From Pegoplata infirma (taxonomy: Eukaryota > Arthropoda > Insecta > Diptera > Anthomyiidae), in NCBI GenBank assembly GCA_963921195.1, contig OY992538.1, positions 84,257,904 to 84,321,903 of the forward strand: 64,000 nt of DNA. The letters are read 5' to 3'. Shown here one piece after another: positions 10,022 through 22,370 of this stretch. Both the position numbers and the translations under genes were made by a program. Positions within the stretch are counted from its first letter, which is position 1; each line of letters opens with the position of its first letter. Under the pieces are notes generated by a model. It did no database searches and was not told the origin of the DNA. It worked only from the letters and a program-made list of their open reading frames with translations.

Positions 10022-12104
10022 TTTTATTTTCTTTGGTAACCTATACAACAAAACATAAAGTCTTAAACTAGTACAGGGCTTCAGATCGGCATTATAAACT
10101 TTAAAATTAAGAATTTTTTAAGTTACATCGAGAAAAAAACTTTAATAACATTGTGTAAAAAAAAATTAAATTAATAAAAAAAAAATAAAATAAAAACTAT
10201 ATTAATGTTATAAATGAATGTTATAAAACAAATGACATTATATGGAAATGTGAAAATATATACACGTCACATAATAATTAACATGATAACAGAATCAAAG
10301 ACTCAAAGAATAATATGTTATAAATGAATGTTATTCAAACATTTTCTTTTTAAATTTAGAAACGTTGCTGATTAGTTTTGTTTCTGGAAGAAGACCGTTC
10401 CAAAGACGTACCGCAAATATGTAAAACAATTTTCCCCAAAATCTCCAAATCGCAACACTCTTTAACCTTAAAAATTTAATATCATAAGTGCTTTTGTAGC
10501 TACAGAGCAAATTTTTTTTTGTTTTAAAGCTTATAATACGCTCTACAAGACATACCAAAACCAAAAAATTTTCCAAAAAAAAGAATTGGTGCCCCCCTTA
10601 TTTGAAGGTCGTGGCAAAGGGTGGAGGAAATGGGGGGAAAGTATCCCCCGATTTTTTTTTACTTGGGATTCGCAAGTACAAGTCCTAATGAACATAGTCT
10701 ACAATTTTTATGTTGGGACAACAATGGGTTCGACCAAAATCAAAATTTTTCAAAATTTTCCCCAAAAATCATCAAATTGCGACATTCTTGCGCCTCCCAT
10801 TGGAGTCCCAAGATAAAAATTTCAGGATATGCTCTCTAGAACTTACTCTTTAAAAAAAAAAAACAAGGTAAAAAAAATTGGGGGATACTATCCCCCGATT
10901 TCCCCCACCCCTTGCCTCGATCTTATAATACAAGAGGCACCCCTAATTTTTTTATTTTTTTTTGTAAGAGTAATATTGTAGGGCATATTAAGAGCTTTAA
11001 AACAAACCAAAAATGGATTTTGTAGCTACAATACAGTCCACGATATTAAATTTGTAATGGGCAAGAGTGTCGCGATTTGGAGATTTTTGGGAAAATTGTC
11101 AAAAATTTTGATTTTGGTCGATCTGATTGTTGTCCCAACATAAAAATTTTAGGATATGTTCATTAGGACTTGCACTTTGAGAATACCAAGTAAAAAAAAA
11201 TCGGGGGATACTTTCCCCCATTTCTTCCACCCTTTGCCACGACCTTTATATAAGGGGAGCACCCTTCCTTTTTTTCTAAAATTTTTTGGTTAAGATAGGT
11301 ATTGTAGAGCGTACTATAAGCTTTAAAACAAACAAAAATGGACTCTGTAGCTACAATAGCACATATGATATTAAATTTTTAAGGTTCAAGAGTGTTGCGA
11401 TTTAGAGATTTTAGGGGAAATTGTGAAAAATTGATTTTGAGTGATCCTATTGTTGTCCTAACTTAAAAATTTTAGAATATATTCTTTAGGACTTTCTCTA
11501 TAAGATTATCAAGTAAAAAAAAAATCGGGGGATACCATCCTCCCCATTTTCTCCTCCCTTTATCACGACCTTAAAATAAGGGAGGTAACCCTTATTTTTT
11601 TCGAAAATTTTTGGGTTATGGTAGGTCTTATAGAGCTTATTATGAGCTTCAAAACAAACCAAAAATGGGCTTTCTAGCTATAATAGAACCAACGATATTA
11701 AGTTTTTACGGTGTAAAGTGTCGCGACTGGGAGATTTTGGGGGAAATTTTGACCCTCCGTATTTTCGGTCCCTGTTGACTTAGAGGGCTGAAAATTTGCA
11801 TTTGTTAGTTTTTTACGTAGTGTAAGAACTTAACCAAATTTCATCAATATCGGAGGGGGTCAAGAATATTCATGATTGATTTCACTAATAATGACCCTAT
11901 GACTAATTTTATTATTTTTAAACTTCATATTCCCTGTGTTTGTTGTAAAAACAATCATAAAAAGTCTCAAAATTTAAAATTATTTGTCAATTTTAAGACG
12001 ATGTGGGTAGCAAACAAAATTTGAATTTTTTATGATTGCTTACAACAACCACATGGAAAAAATTGAGTTATGATTGAGTTATGACTTTTTTTTGTGAATA
12101 GGCC
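9472..12104. mobile_element. Large palindromic TIR element (P1)
   Basis: The ends are GGCCTATTCACA and TGTGAATAGGCC. The arms are inverted copies: GGTCAAAATTTCCCCCAAAA on the left answers TTTTGGGGGAAATTTTGACC on the right (about 11736). Smaller inverted units built around ATCGGGGGATACTNTCCCCC recur in the centre, giving a nested palindrome. The left arm is broken by a LINE fragment at 9984-10428. No transposase is encoded. 12105-12167 adds nothing further. Confidence 0.65.
9984..10428 (-). pseudogene. 5'-truncated non-LTR retrotransposon (LINE) 3' end
   Basis: Read on the minus strand, a frame ending at 10331 gives the tail FYIFAVRLWNGLLPET and then LISNVSKFKKKMFE. This is the RLWNSLP...S...FK..L pattern that closes ORF2 of many insect Jockey/I-like LINEs. 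About 300 bases of AT-rich 3' UTR follow and the copy ends in (AAAT)n repeats at 9984-10026. Only about 32 codons remain; the 5' break falls inside a palindromic unit at about 10428. Reverse transcriptase and endonuclease are missing, so it is inert. The clade cannot be fixed from this tail. Confidence 0.65.
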
Positions 12105-12765
12105 CCTAAATATAGATTTATACAATACAAAAATTTACTTTCAATTTTGCAATTTCATATTTCTAAACTCAAAAAATTATGTCATTAACTGTTTGTAGTT
12201 TATTTAAAAAGTTTTACGTTTTGCCGTTTTCAAAAGAAAAATATTTGTTCAATGTTCAGTTTTTTTAAATAACTATTTCTGTTCTTTGTTTTAAAAATAA
12301 CAACATAAAAAATAAAGACTTTCATTAGCATTTAATTGTTAAAGTCATTTATTTTTGTTCTGTAAGTAAAAATAAGTGATTCTTCTTTAATTTTTTAAGA
12401 TTTGTGTACAAAGTAGCGATAGGTGCCGAACTTCATATTCCGTAGGAAGTACTTTTAAAATCACTTTCAAAAATGCTACAAAATAACAATAAAAACGTCT
12501 TTCTCCAGTTCTTTACATAATGATTTTGAAGTACCTCTTTCATATGTTCTTAGGAATTAAATCAAATTAAATCAAATTAACCACAACATATGAAGTTCTT
12601 TTTCAACTGAAACACTTAGATTGGGATGATGCACGAAGTATGCAATTTTTTCTACGTCCAGCTTCAAATAGATTTAGGTTTTGCAAAAATGGTGACAAAA
12701 TTTGATAATGGCATTTCATTTCTCTTTATTTAGAGCTTAAAAATCGAAATGACGAAAACCGATTA
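12105..12765. mobile_element. Arm of the 3023-5487 family plus AT-rich spacer
   Basis: 12168-12420 repeats AATTATGTCATTAACTGTTT and the AATAAAGACTTTCATTA block seen at 3035-3260, in the same orientation. The matching far end is not seen, so the copy is partial. 12421-12765 shows no gene. Confidence 0.5.
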
Positions 12766-13980
12766 CACTGCGGAACACTAAAAAATAAACAAGAGTTACG
12801 ACCATCATTTCTATATATTTTGGACATGCTGAATCGAATGGCGTACTCCGTTTTTCGATGTATGGTACAGTTTTCTTGTAAAATGTCATTAAAGATTGGC
12901 TGATTTTCAGCTGCTTTTTTAACAAAAAAAAATCCAAAGCTAATGATTTTTAAATTTTATGGCATGGAAAACAAAGATATAACTTGTAGCAATATTTCTA
13001 ATATAAATTTGGTTTAAAGCTTTTCATCTTAACCCCTTTAATTCGCGGATTTCTTCATTTTTTTAAGTTTTCGCGAAATTAACCGCTAAATTGGTCTCTG
13101 ATAAAAACTTGCATTTTGTGGATCATAAAGGCGTCCATGACACTACGAATAGTGGACAAAAAACATCAATGTTATATGGACCATCATGAAGAAAATCGCG
13201 AAAAACGGTTTTTTTGTATATGGCAGCATCACTTTAGGAGATGATTTGAGGCTTCATCTTTTAGTATATAATGTGGGAACCTTTAACAATGAACTGACCC
13301 AAAATTTGTCCAAAAAAGTTTTCATTTGCAAAAGTTTTCTTAACAAAAACTGTTATTTCAGTGTTTGCGATACAATAATTATAGTTTTTGTTAAGATAAC
13401 TTTTGCAAATGAAAACTTTTTTGGACAAATTTTGGGTCAGTTCATTGTTTGAGGTTCCCACATTATATACTAAAAGATGAAGCCTCAAATCATCTCCTAA
13501 AGTGATGCTGCCATATACAAAAAAACGGTTTTTCGCGATTTTCTTCATGATGGTCCATATAACATATATGTTTTTTGTCCACTATTCGTAGTGTCATGGA
13601 CGCCTTTATGATCCACAAAATGCAAGTTTTTTATCAGAGACCAATTTAGCGGTTAATTTCGCGAAAACTTAAAAAAATGAAGAAATCCGCGAATTAAAGG
13701 GGTTAAGATGAAAAGCTTTAAACCAAATTTATATTAAAAATATTGCTACAAGTTATATCTTTGTTTTCCATGCCATAAAATTTGAAAATCATTAGCTTTG
13801 GAATTTTTTTTGTTAAAAAAGCAGCTGAAAATCAGCCAATCTTTATTGACATTTTACAAGAAAACTGTACCATACATCGAAAAACGGAGTACGCCATTCG
13901 ATTCAGCATGTCCGAAATATATTGAAATGATGGTCGTACCTCTTGTTTTCTAAAATAGTGGTTAGTTTTGTCACGCAGTG
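12766..13980. mobile_element. Near-perfect palindromic element (P2), copy 1
   Basis: The ends are CACTGCG and CGCAGTG, flanked by TTA on both sides. The two halves are complementary over about 600 bp each, meeting near 13370 where AAAACTGTTATTTCAGTG and its partner form the turn. Overlapping frames of 88 and 95 codons on opposite strands are the same sequence read from each arm and are not genes. A second copy with many insertions is at 51802-57263. Confidence 0.8.
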
Positions 13981-15180
13981 TTATTGATAAATTTTTCAAA
14001 TTTCATACAATTTGACGTTTAACTACCATTCGATATCTTTTATCGAAAAAAGTTGGTCCTAAATTAAATAAATACATTTACGAACTAAAGTGGATGTAGC
14101 TGCATGAGGTTAAGGCTTGTGGTCAGAACATACTGGTGAATCAATTCGTCGTGAATTTTTATAGTTTTGTGATCTGTATAATTAATCCTATTTTTAATTC
14201 GAAGTATGTACGTTTGATTATCAATGAAATTAATTTTTCTATCGCGTAAAGTTTTTAAGATATTCGCGGTTGAATATTGAAATATTTGGGTCTCCTCTTT
14301 AACGTATTCTTAAGTTGATCAAACAAAATAGTACTCGATTTAGTTAAAATAAGAAATCTTTATTACAAATCTGGCATCCAAATTTTTCTATCGCGTACTG
14401 TTTTTTGAAATATTGGCTCATACTCCACTGTTACGTACTTATATTCTTTATAAATAAAATTTTCAAACGCGAATATCTCAAAAACAGAACATGCTTGAAA
14501 AATTTTGATTGCAGTTTTGGAATCAGGAGGTCCATTTTATATGAAATCAAGTCCTATTTGGTGGAAGCAACGTAAGAATACGTAACAGCGGACCCATAAA
14601 AGTGCTAAAATATTGTTTTTTTTTTTACTTTTTAACAGTGAATATCTCAAAAACGGTAGGTGCTAGAAAAATTTGGACGGTATATTTGGAAGCAGGAGAC
14701 CGAAATCTATAAGGACCAGTTAGAAATTTCAGTGGGAGGTTTTTGCTGTCGAACAGTGCTTTTAGCGTAAATATTACAAAAAAAGAAATCTCTTCCAGTC
14801 AATCTTACAAAAAGAAGTGAAAAAATCGCTTCTAATTAAGAAGTTCTAAATCACTAAATAAAAATGACATAATCACACCCAAAATGCCAAGAAATATGTA
14901 CTTCTAAAGAAGTGATGAAAAAGTGCTTCCAAAAGGTCAAGTTATATTAACATCCGGATCACTATTTCAGAAGTTGTGATAAAAATGTTAATATATATAT
15001 ACATAATAAACAGTAGTGATATATGTCATACTTAAGTGTCAATCTTTCGCCACTGAAGAGTGGCGAAAAAAAGAACATACTTTGTGTGTCATGCCCATAT
15101 TAAATTCACCAATATTTCAGTTGACGAAGAAGTACATCTGGTTCATAAGTTGTGGTGAATTTTGTACTGAATGGTAAGCT
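13981..15180. other. AT-rich region with decayed inverted repeats
   Basis: No gene seen. Diverged copies of TATCTCAAAAAC and TATCGCGTA blocks occur in both orientations between 14230 and 14740. A perfect hairpin, TTTCGCCACT-GAAG-AGTGGCGAAA, lies at 15045-15068. Confidence 0.45.
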
Positions 15181-15229
15181 CTTTTTTTGCTGGGTAGTCA
15201 TTAGATCTACCTATTTGTGTGGAACAAAA

Positions 15230-15600
15230 AATTAAAAAAAATATATTTATAGAAACATAAAAACATGTTTGTATCAAGTGACTTTGGCACGATGGGTAGA
15301 GTGTCTGGCCAACGTGTTGTTCATTGCGGGATCTATTCCCCAAAAATTTCATTACAAATTTTTTTGAATAAAATTCAATAGAAAAATTTTAAAAATAACC
15401 TACGAAATCATTAATTTTTAATGTTTTCGTAGGTTATTTTTTTCGAATTTGTTGGTAAAAAAAATGAAAGTGACGTTATTTTTTAATGTTCAATGTTATT
15501 TATTTTAGAAAATTGTAATAACAGTAAAAAATAAATGTTTATGTTTGTTAAAACAAATGAATAATGACTGGGGTGGTTTTCAAATGTTTTATCGCGTTAG
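15230..15600 (+). repeat. Second SINE-like copy with hairpin
   Basis: TGGCACGATGG (15285-15295) and GGATCTATTCC (15329-15339) repeat the box A/B layout of 3412-3466. The hairpin ATAACCTACGAAA...TTTCGTAGGTTAT follows at 15395-15437. Flanks also match the 3350-3790 region, so the boxes travel inside a larger repeat. Confidence 0.45.
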
Positions 15601-16089
15601 AGGGCACCTTCCCCTTGCGATTTTGAACTTCTTCTGAGATAAGAATATTGCATTTGCTTAGCAAAAGTACAAAAAACTCTTCAAAAAATGCGGTTTCTCT
15701 AAGGTTGGTTTACTTCTCCAAGGGGGAACTTTTTCTGAAATAAGATTATTGCATTTGCTTAGCAAAAGTACAAAAAACTCTTCAAAAAATGCGGTTTTTC
15801 TATGGTTGGTTTAGTTCTCCAAGGAGGAACCTTTTCCCCCTTGGTCCGATTTTGCCCACTGCCGACCTTAACATGCCTAGGAATATAAGACATATTCGTG
15901 CCAAACGTCGGAAGTCTAGCTCTTTTATTTTGGACTGTATCGTGTATTCTACCGACGGACAGACGGACGGACGGACATCGCTGATCAATAAAATATATAC
16001 TTTATGGGGTCGTGGACCGATATTTCGATGCCTTACACACGGAGTGACAAAGTGAGTATACCCCCATACTGTGGTTGGAGGGTATAAAA
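15600..16089 (-). mobile_element. Partial DINE-like element with a 99-bp duplication
   Basis: Two copies of a unit of about 99 bp start at 15641 and 15740 (ATTGCATTTGCTTAGCAAAA). Downstream come TTTATTTTGGACTGTATCG, a GACG microsatellite (15953-15975), TATACTTTATGGGGTCG and GTTGGAGGGTATAAAA. It is the same subfamily as 5490-7349 and lacks the CTTGTTTT 3' end. Confidence 0.55.
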
Positions 16090-16095
16090 ATATCA

Positions 16096-16740
16096 ATAAT
16101 ACATTTAATTTGAAAAACATCTAATGTAATTTAAAGATTCCAGTTGTAATTCGAAAACGATCATTTTTAGTTCGAAAAAACTCAATTGTAATTTAAAGAA
16201 GATCAATGGTCATTCGAAAAAGATTAATTGTAATTCGAAAAAAATCAATTTTTATTTGAAAAATATCAATTGTTATTTGAAGAACATCAATTGTTATTCG
16301 AAAATTATCAATTGTAATTTGAATAATATTAATTGTAACTTAAAATAAATCAATTGTACTTCGGAAAAATCAATAGTAATTCGAAAAAGATCAATAGGTA
16401 TTCGAAAAAGATCATATGCAATTCGAAGGTTCCAATTGTAATTCACAAAAGGTCAATTGTAACTCGAAAACATCAATGGTTATTTTAAAAACTGTAATTC
16501 GAAGATTCTAATTGTAACTTTAAAAAGGTCAATTGTAATTCGCAAAACATTTATTTTAATTCGGAAAAGATCAACTGTTATTCGAAAAAGATCAATTGAT
16601 ACACGAAAAAGATCAACTGCAATTCGAAAAAGATTAATTGTAAGTCGTAAACATCAATTGTAATTCGAAAAAGATCAATTGTAATTAAAAAAACATAAAT
16701 TGTATAATGAAAAAGATTAATTGTTATTCGAAATATATGT
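16096..16740. repeat. Decayed array of the 21-bp AATTCGAAAAAGATCAATTG unit
   Basis: Variants of GATCAATTGTAATTCGAAAA recur about every 20-25 bases. The same unit builds the well-preserved foldback at 44135-45244. Here units have diverged to variants such as TCAATTGTACTTCGGAAA. No palindromic partner is obvious, so this may be one old arm. Confidence 0.7.
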
Positions 16741-16957
16741 AAGAATATGGAATACTAGGCGTATAATTATTATGATTAAAAAAAACCAATATCAAGTATA
16801 CGCCTTACTAAACTTTTTTTAGTGGGTTTGTTAAAAAAAAAAATCCAACAAATGAATGTGTTATCCGGAATAAAATAGACCTGATATAATCATGTATGCT
16901 AATATATAATTATTTTCAATTATATATGGTTATGCATGAACTTTGATATAGACATAT
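16741..16957. other. Short spacer with a TATA-rich MITE fragment
   Basis: A GGCGTATA...TATACGCC inverted repeat spans 16752-16803. 16880-16950 has the ATATATAATTA texture of the CCCGAG MITEs. Nothing codes. Confidence 0.3.
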
Positions 16958-17830
16958 GAGGCATTCCACACCAAATGTCCAGCGAAAAAAACACGTGTAC
17001 CGTAAACTTCTGAATAGCTTAAATGGATAGCCCTATATGGAACTTACAAAATTGCGTTTTTGGTTTTTAAATTTTTAAAAACTGGGCTAAGGAGGCGTGG
17101 TCAAATATTGGAAAAATGGTCAAATTTGTGGCGAGTTGCCTTGATTAAATATTTATCACATTAAAACGGAATGCACCACAATCTTAAAAATTTACATTCT
17201 TATATAGTTTTGTATGGGCTATCGATTAAAATGATTTTTTTGGAAAATTTTCAGAACCCGTTCTGAAATTTTCCATTTTTTAAAAAAGTCAATTTATCAA
17301 TAATCCGGCCACTTTTTTCCTTTTTTTTTTAAGTTTTTTTTTTAAGTTTAGATGTTTGTCCATCCACACAAAAAAAAATCAGAAAAACATTTTTCGTTTT
17401 TTTTTTTCGAGAAAATTGCATTTGAATTATAAATTTCGTAACAATTTTGTAATTTGCTTGTATTTTTTTTTTTTTTTCTTGTAAATTAAACACCTTCATT
17501 TTATAACCATTCAAGATTTTACTCTCTCATATCAATCAATTACCACTTTTAAAGTTTTTCTTGTATTAACGTTGCGAATGAGTAATATTCATGCAATTAA
17601 TAATACTCATTCGCAACGTTAATACAAGAAAACACAAGCAAATTACAAAATTGTTATGAAATTTAAAATTCAAAAGCGATTTTCTCGAAAAAAAAAGAAA
17701 AACGTTTTTCTAATTTTTTTTGTGTGGATGGACAAACATCTAAACTTTAAAAAAAATAAAAAAAAGGAAAAAAGTGGCCGGTTTTTTGATAAATTTACTT
17801 TTTTAAAAAATGGGAAATTTCAAAACATCG
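16958..17830. mobile_element. Palindromic element P3, copy A (right end lost)
   Basis: The left end GAGGCATTCCACACCAAATG matches the left end of copy B at 27344. The arms turn near 17590 at CATTCGCAACGTTAATACAA and its complement. The right arm is readable to about 17828 (GGAAATTTC) and then stops, so the far terminus is missing. Both arms carry GATGTTTGTCCATCCACACA or its complement. Confidence 0.65.
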
Positions 17831-18307
17831 GTAGTTACAACAAAATTTTGTTATTATAACTGTCTTTTAATTGAAACAACTATAAAGATCGTTAGTAACA
17901 TCAAAATATAGTAGCAGCAACCGAATTTTGAGTTAATACAACTGAAAAATTCAGTTGGAAATTTATTTTTCTCTGTGTAGAGACAGTCGGACGGACATCG
18001 CTCATAAAATACCTGATATGCAAGCATGTGCAAAGATATATTGCCATGGTAATATAGCCTAGTATCGTACCTTTCATTAAAAAAAAAAAAGCCATGGGAC
18101 ACGTGGAGACAACATTTTCCTATTCTCTTAAAGTCCAATGTAACAACAAACAAAAAAAAGTTTTTTCTGGGATTTCTGAAAAATTCTTTTAAAAAAAATT
18201 TTTAGCTCTGTTTAATAGGGAAAGTTAAATTCACTAGTTCCAACCCTCTTCTTAAAAATCCATTGCAAAAAAATATTGCAAAAATTCACAGGTTAAAAAT
18301 ACTGTAG
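17831..18307. other. Spacer with DINE-like scrap
   Basis: ACAGTCGGACGGACATCGCT at 17983-18002 is a remnant of a DINE-type core. No other feature is supported. Confidence 0.35.
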
Positions 18308-18420
18308 TCTAGGAGCACCCCAGGCAGAAAAGTACGGTGGGGCCTACATTGGCAAAGCGTTGAAACCGGGACAACAAACGTTGGCAAAATATCTGTTTTT
18401 CAACGAATACCGTATTGGCC

Positions 18421-18605
18421 CAATATCTAAATGATAACGCCAGTTGTACGTGTGCCCACGGTTCTAGCCAATGTTGGTAAACCGTGGGCAAAACAAAAAA
18501 TATTGTACCGGCAAAATATCTAAATGATAACGCCAGTTGTACGTGTGCCCACGGTTCTAGACAATGTTGGCAAACCGTGGTAAAAACAAAAAATACTGTA
18601 CTGGC
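18421..18605. repeat. 92-bp tandem repeat, two copies
   Basis: ATATCTAAATGATAACGCCA starts at 18423 and again near 18516. The two units differ at a few positions and each ends AAACAAAAAATANTGTACYGGCA. They are GC-richer than the surroundings. Confidence 0.7.
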
Positions 18606-19449
18606 ACATTAGTTTTTATTCTATAAAATTCAAAGTGGCAGAGTTTTTTAAGTGTCAAGAAAACAAACTTAATTCATCGCAATCACATTGAATAATTCTT
18701 GGTGTATATATTAGTTTGATTTAAAAACAAAGTGGAGTGTTTTAGAGTCAAACACCTAAAAGCAACCTCGAGGTACTCTTGTCAGTTTAAGGTTACATTT
18801 GTACCATATTTCTGTCTTATTGAAATTTATCATTTTTAATATAAAGTGAATACTTTCCCAGCGAATTGAAAAACAATCCCATTGCCCAAATTCAAAGAAA
18901 ACTGTATATTTTTCATTCCTGACACTTAAATAACATTCCACTAGTTAATAAGATCAATAGACACACTAAATATTCTTTGGGAAATGTAATAGAAGGGTCT
19001 GGATCAATCGTTACTTTTTCGTTTGTTAATCCACACGGTTTTAAAATTACATCTGTTTCTCCCAATAACGTACTGATAAATGGAAATATTGTAGTTGTAA
19101 AAGATTTTTACAAGAAAACGTTCTAATTACCATTTTAAAGACATATTTTTAAAAAGAAACATTTTTCTTAAAATTTCTGATTATTTTGATTATCCAATGC
19201 CGTAAAGTGAAATTGGTTTTTATCGTGATAAAAATTTTGATATCGAAAAAACATTTCATATCGAAAAATCTGCAATGACTCTTTTACATACGTAATTCCA
19301 ATAATATATATCAGTTCTATTACTCAATTCTTAAATGTTAAGATGATCATTAAAACATTATTTAATATTAAATTTTCAAAAATAAATTAAAAAAAAAAAA
19401 AAAAAATATTTTGTTCTGTATGTAATGAGAAAATTTCGACAAAGAGTAA
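18606..19449. other. AT-rich stretch, no gene seen
   Basis: Frames are short and interrupted. It could be old element interior, since the AAATTTCGACAAAG phrase at 19430 recurs at 22488. Confidence 0.4.
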
Positions 19450-19478
19450 TACCTAAGACAAATAATTATATGTGCATT

Positions 19479-20763
19479 TTTATACCCTCCACTCTAGTGA
19501 TAGAGGGTATATATAAGTTTGTCATTCCGTTTGTAACACATCGAAATATTGGTCTAGGACCCCATAAAGTATATATATTCATGATCCTCGATCGATTTTA
19601 AGTCGATCTAGCGATGTCCGTCCGTCCGTCCGTCCGTCCGTCCGTCCGTCTGTCTGTCTGTCTGTCCGTCCGTAGAAAACACGCTAACTTTTGAAAGGCT
19701 TTACAGAGGCTGCTGAAGTTTGGCATATATGTTTGTCATTCGGCTGGTCAGGTTGGTATTGCATTTCAGCCAAATCGGTCCAGTGGTTCAAAAGTTATGA
19801 GTAAAAAGGTAAGGGTACCTCAAAATTTTTTGGGTATTTCACACAACAAAAATGGTATAACTTGACATCTGTTCAATGAATATGAACCAAACTTGGTATA
19901 TGTTGTTATTTTGTCATTTCTAACCCACACACCAAATGTGGGCGGAATTGGACAATGGGGCGTGGCACCTGTAGTGTTGCCCAAAATTTTTAAAATGCTT
20001 TATCTCAAGTAATAGTAAATATATTTGAGCAAAATTTAATATTGGTACATATTTTATTGTTCTCTACGTTTTTCTGATCATTTTGGTATTAAATATGGCA
20101 AAATCGGTCAAGGAGTTAAGAAGTTATATGAGTTTTAATAAATTCCACGTGGTTTAATTTTTTTGTTATTTGATTGCATTTGTATTATCGTTGTTATTGT
20201 AGTGTAGTCAAAAAAAAACCCGCTATTTTTTTTTTGTTTTTGTATGTCAATATATTGAGGTGAGTTTCAATATAAACAACGCCATTTTATTGTTGATGTT
20301 GTTGCAGTTTTTGTCATACAGTAAAGATGATGATGGTTGTTGTTTTTTTAATTTATAACTAAAAATGAGTTACCAAATGTTTGTTTACACGTGGTTTCTT
20401 TTTCTTTTATATGGTTGTGATTGTTTATGCTGAAATTTCGAACGCGGCAACAAAAACATTTGTACAAAATGAAGCATACAAATTATTTGTGTTTATTTTA
20501 AAATTGTGAATGTAAAAAGTTAATTAAAGTTATTTTGTGCAAATTATTAACGAAAAGTGCGCCCATGATATGTAAAGAAAAATTGGTGGCAAATGCTTGA
20601 CGTTTAGTAAAATGGCAAATTTGCCAAATACCCAACTAAAAAAGGCAAATTTAATCGTCACTGTGAAAACCCTAATTATTTTTATTCTATGTATGCCTTG
20701 GTTAATATTGTGGAGGGTATTCATAGATTCGGCCAAGTCGAATTTAAATTTTCTACTTGTTTT
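19479..20763 (+). mobile_element. Full-length DINE-1/Helentron-like element
   Basis: The 5' end is TTTATACCCTCCACTCTAGT. It has the paired GAGGGTATATATAAG phrase, TATACTTTATGGGGTC in complement, a GTCC/GTCT microsatellite at 19617-19672, and at the 3' end a hairpin ATTCG-GCCAAGT-CGAAT (20727-20743) before CTACTTGTTTT. This matches the architecture of Drosophila INE-1. It encodes no Rep/helicase and depends on an autonomous relative. It inserted into P4, whose second copy reads TGTGCATTTCTTTATATTG at the same site. Confidence 0.8.
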
Positions 20764-21064
20764 ATATTGAGTTGTAGGAAAGAAAAGAAATTATTTTTTC
20801 ATGTTTGGTTTATATTTTATTATGTTTATATATAAGCATTAAAATCATAAACATTTTAATTTTATACCTTATTTTTTAAAACTGAAAATAACGAAAAAGG
20901 AAATACTTCACATATTTTCAATAGAAAATAATTATATGTGCATAAAAGAAAATTCCTATATATTCTTTTTGATTTGCAATATAATTAAGTATTTTGTGAA
21001 AATTTGTGTTCGCCTTGTATATTTAAACTTTTTTAAACCTAGGAGGCATAAAACCCACCAAGGT

Positions 21065-21480
21065 TTTTAATGTGCCAATACCCCTTGACCCCCGTTTTGT
21101 CAGTATTTATATTTAAAGTCCTTTAATGGTCTTGTACGGCCTTGACTTTGAACTGACCTTGGCAGAAAGGGTCATAAAGAGGAATTTAATTGTTTGTAGG
21201 TCGGGACTAATGGCTGGCTATTTCAATACTGGTATGTTGTGCGCATTTAACAAGTTTTTTGTCAAACGAGTGAAATGGATTCGAGCGTTATCATGTGAGA
21301 ATGCCCAATTATCTCCATACAGTTCGGTAGCAAAGTCTATTAAATGGTCTCCAATAAGTAAAAATATATTTTTGCATTATTTTTATTGGAACCAAATCAT
21401 GTTCAAACCCTTCCTCATGATCCAAATGCATCCCATACCATGACGGATTCGCAACTGGGGCTTCACAAATAGCTCGTTTT
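21065..21480 (-). pseudogene. Tc1-like transposase C-terminal fragment (left arm)
   Basis: Read on the minus strand, frames give GDNWAFSHDNARIHFT, then LTKNLLNAHNIPVLK, a stop, then PAISPDL. This is the second-Asp (xDNAxxH) and WPxxSPDLNPIE region of DD34E-type Tc1 transposases. The catalytic Asp is kept, but the WP position is a stop and the N-terminal DNA-binding domains are absent. It mirrors the fragment at 21640-21995. It cannot make an active enzyme. Confidence 0.65.
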
Positions 21481-21639
21481 GCGGAGATGTCTTAAATCTC
21501 TACAAGAGAAGTGGTGACCATCAGCGCAGTCTTAATTTAACTTTTTTTCGTCATATTTAGTGACAAAAAAAGTTTAGTTTGGATGGCACTGATGGTCAAC
21601 ACCAATATTAGAGAGATTTAGGACATCCGCGTCAAACGT

Positions 21640-21995
21640 GCTATTTGCAAAACCACAGTTGCGAATCCGTTATGGTATGGGATGCATTTGGATCAGGAGG
21701 ATGGTTCCGAATATGATTTGCCCATACTAAAAATAATGCAAAAATATAATTTTACTTGTTCGGGAACATTTAATAGACTTTTCTAGCGAACTGTGTGAGG
21801 ATAATTGGACATTCCACCAAGACAACGCCGCAATCCATGTCACTGGTTTGACAAAAAACTTGTTTAAGACGCCCAGCATATCAGTATTGAAATGGCCAGC
21901 CATTAGTTCCGACCTAAACCGAACTAAATTCCTCCTTAGGACCCTTTCTGCCAAGGTCGTTTCAAAGTCAAAGAGGTACACAACGCGCTAAGGAC
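21640..21995 (+). pseudogene. Tc1-like transposase C-terminal fragment (right arm)
   Basis: The plus strand reads EDNWTFHQDNAAIHVTGL, then TKNLFKTPSISVLKWPAI, then SSDLNRTKFLL. The QDNAxxH motif and WPAISxDLN motif are the conserved C-terminal core of Tc1-family transposases; the usual PIE following DLN is altered. Upstream an in-frame stop lies near 21727. It is the inverted duplicate of 21065-21480 and a remnant only. Confidence 0.7.
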
Positions 21996-22370
21996 CTAAA
22001 TTTGCGATATTGACGAAACGAGGAAAAAATGGCATTGGCACATTAAAAAACTTGATTGGTTTTATGCCTCGTAGACTAAAACAAGTATAAATATTTAAGT
22101 CAATACCATTTTTTTATGAATAGCCTAATTATATTGTAAATCAAAAAGAAAATATGTGAATTTTCTTTTTTGCACATATAATTATTTTCTATGAAGTATA
22201 TTTTTATGCCTTATTTTCTGTACTAAAAAATAAAGTTTGAAATTAATGTTTTTATGATTTTATAGCTTACTTAAAAACATAACAAAATATTAACCAAACT
22301 TGAAAAAATATTTTGTTTTCTTTCCTATAACTCAATATAATACAGTGCACATATAATTATTTGTCTTAGG

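Larger units (their letters stand above)
19452..22370. mobile_element. Palindromic Tc1-like element (P4), copy 1
   Basis: The ends are CCTAAGACAAATAATTATAT and its complement ATATAATTATTTGTCTTAGG, flanked by TA. The halves are inverted copies turning near 21558. Each arm carries the C-terminal part of a Tc1-family transposase read outward from the centre. A DINE copy (19479-20763) interrupts the left arm. Copy 2 at 27808-30245 lacks that DINE and gives the empty site. Confidence 0.75.

Noticed and set aside
13186..13548. 88- and 95-codon overlapping frames on opposite strands
   Set aside because: Same explanation: inverted arms of P2. The copy at 52231-52452 is diverged and not open throughout.
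19617..19672. GTCC repeats considered as a CRISPR-like or regulatory array
   Set aside because: Simple tetranucleotide microsatellite at the fixed internal position of DINE-type elements; no spacers.
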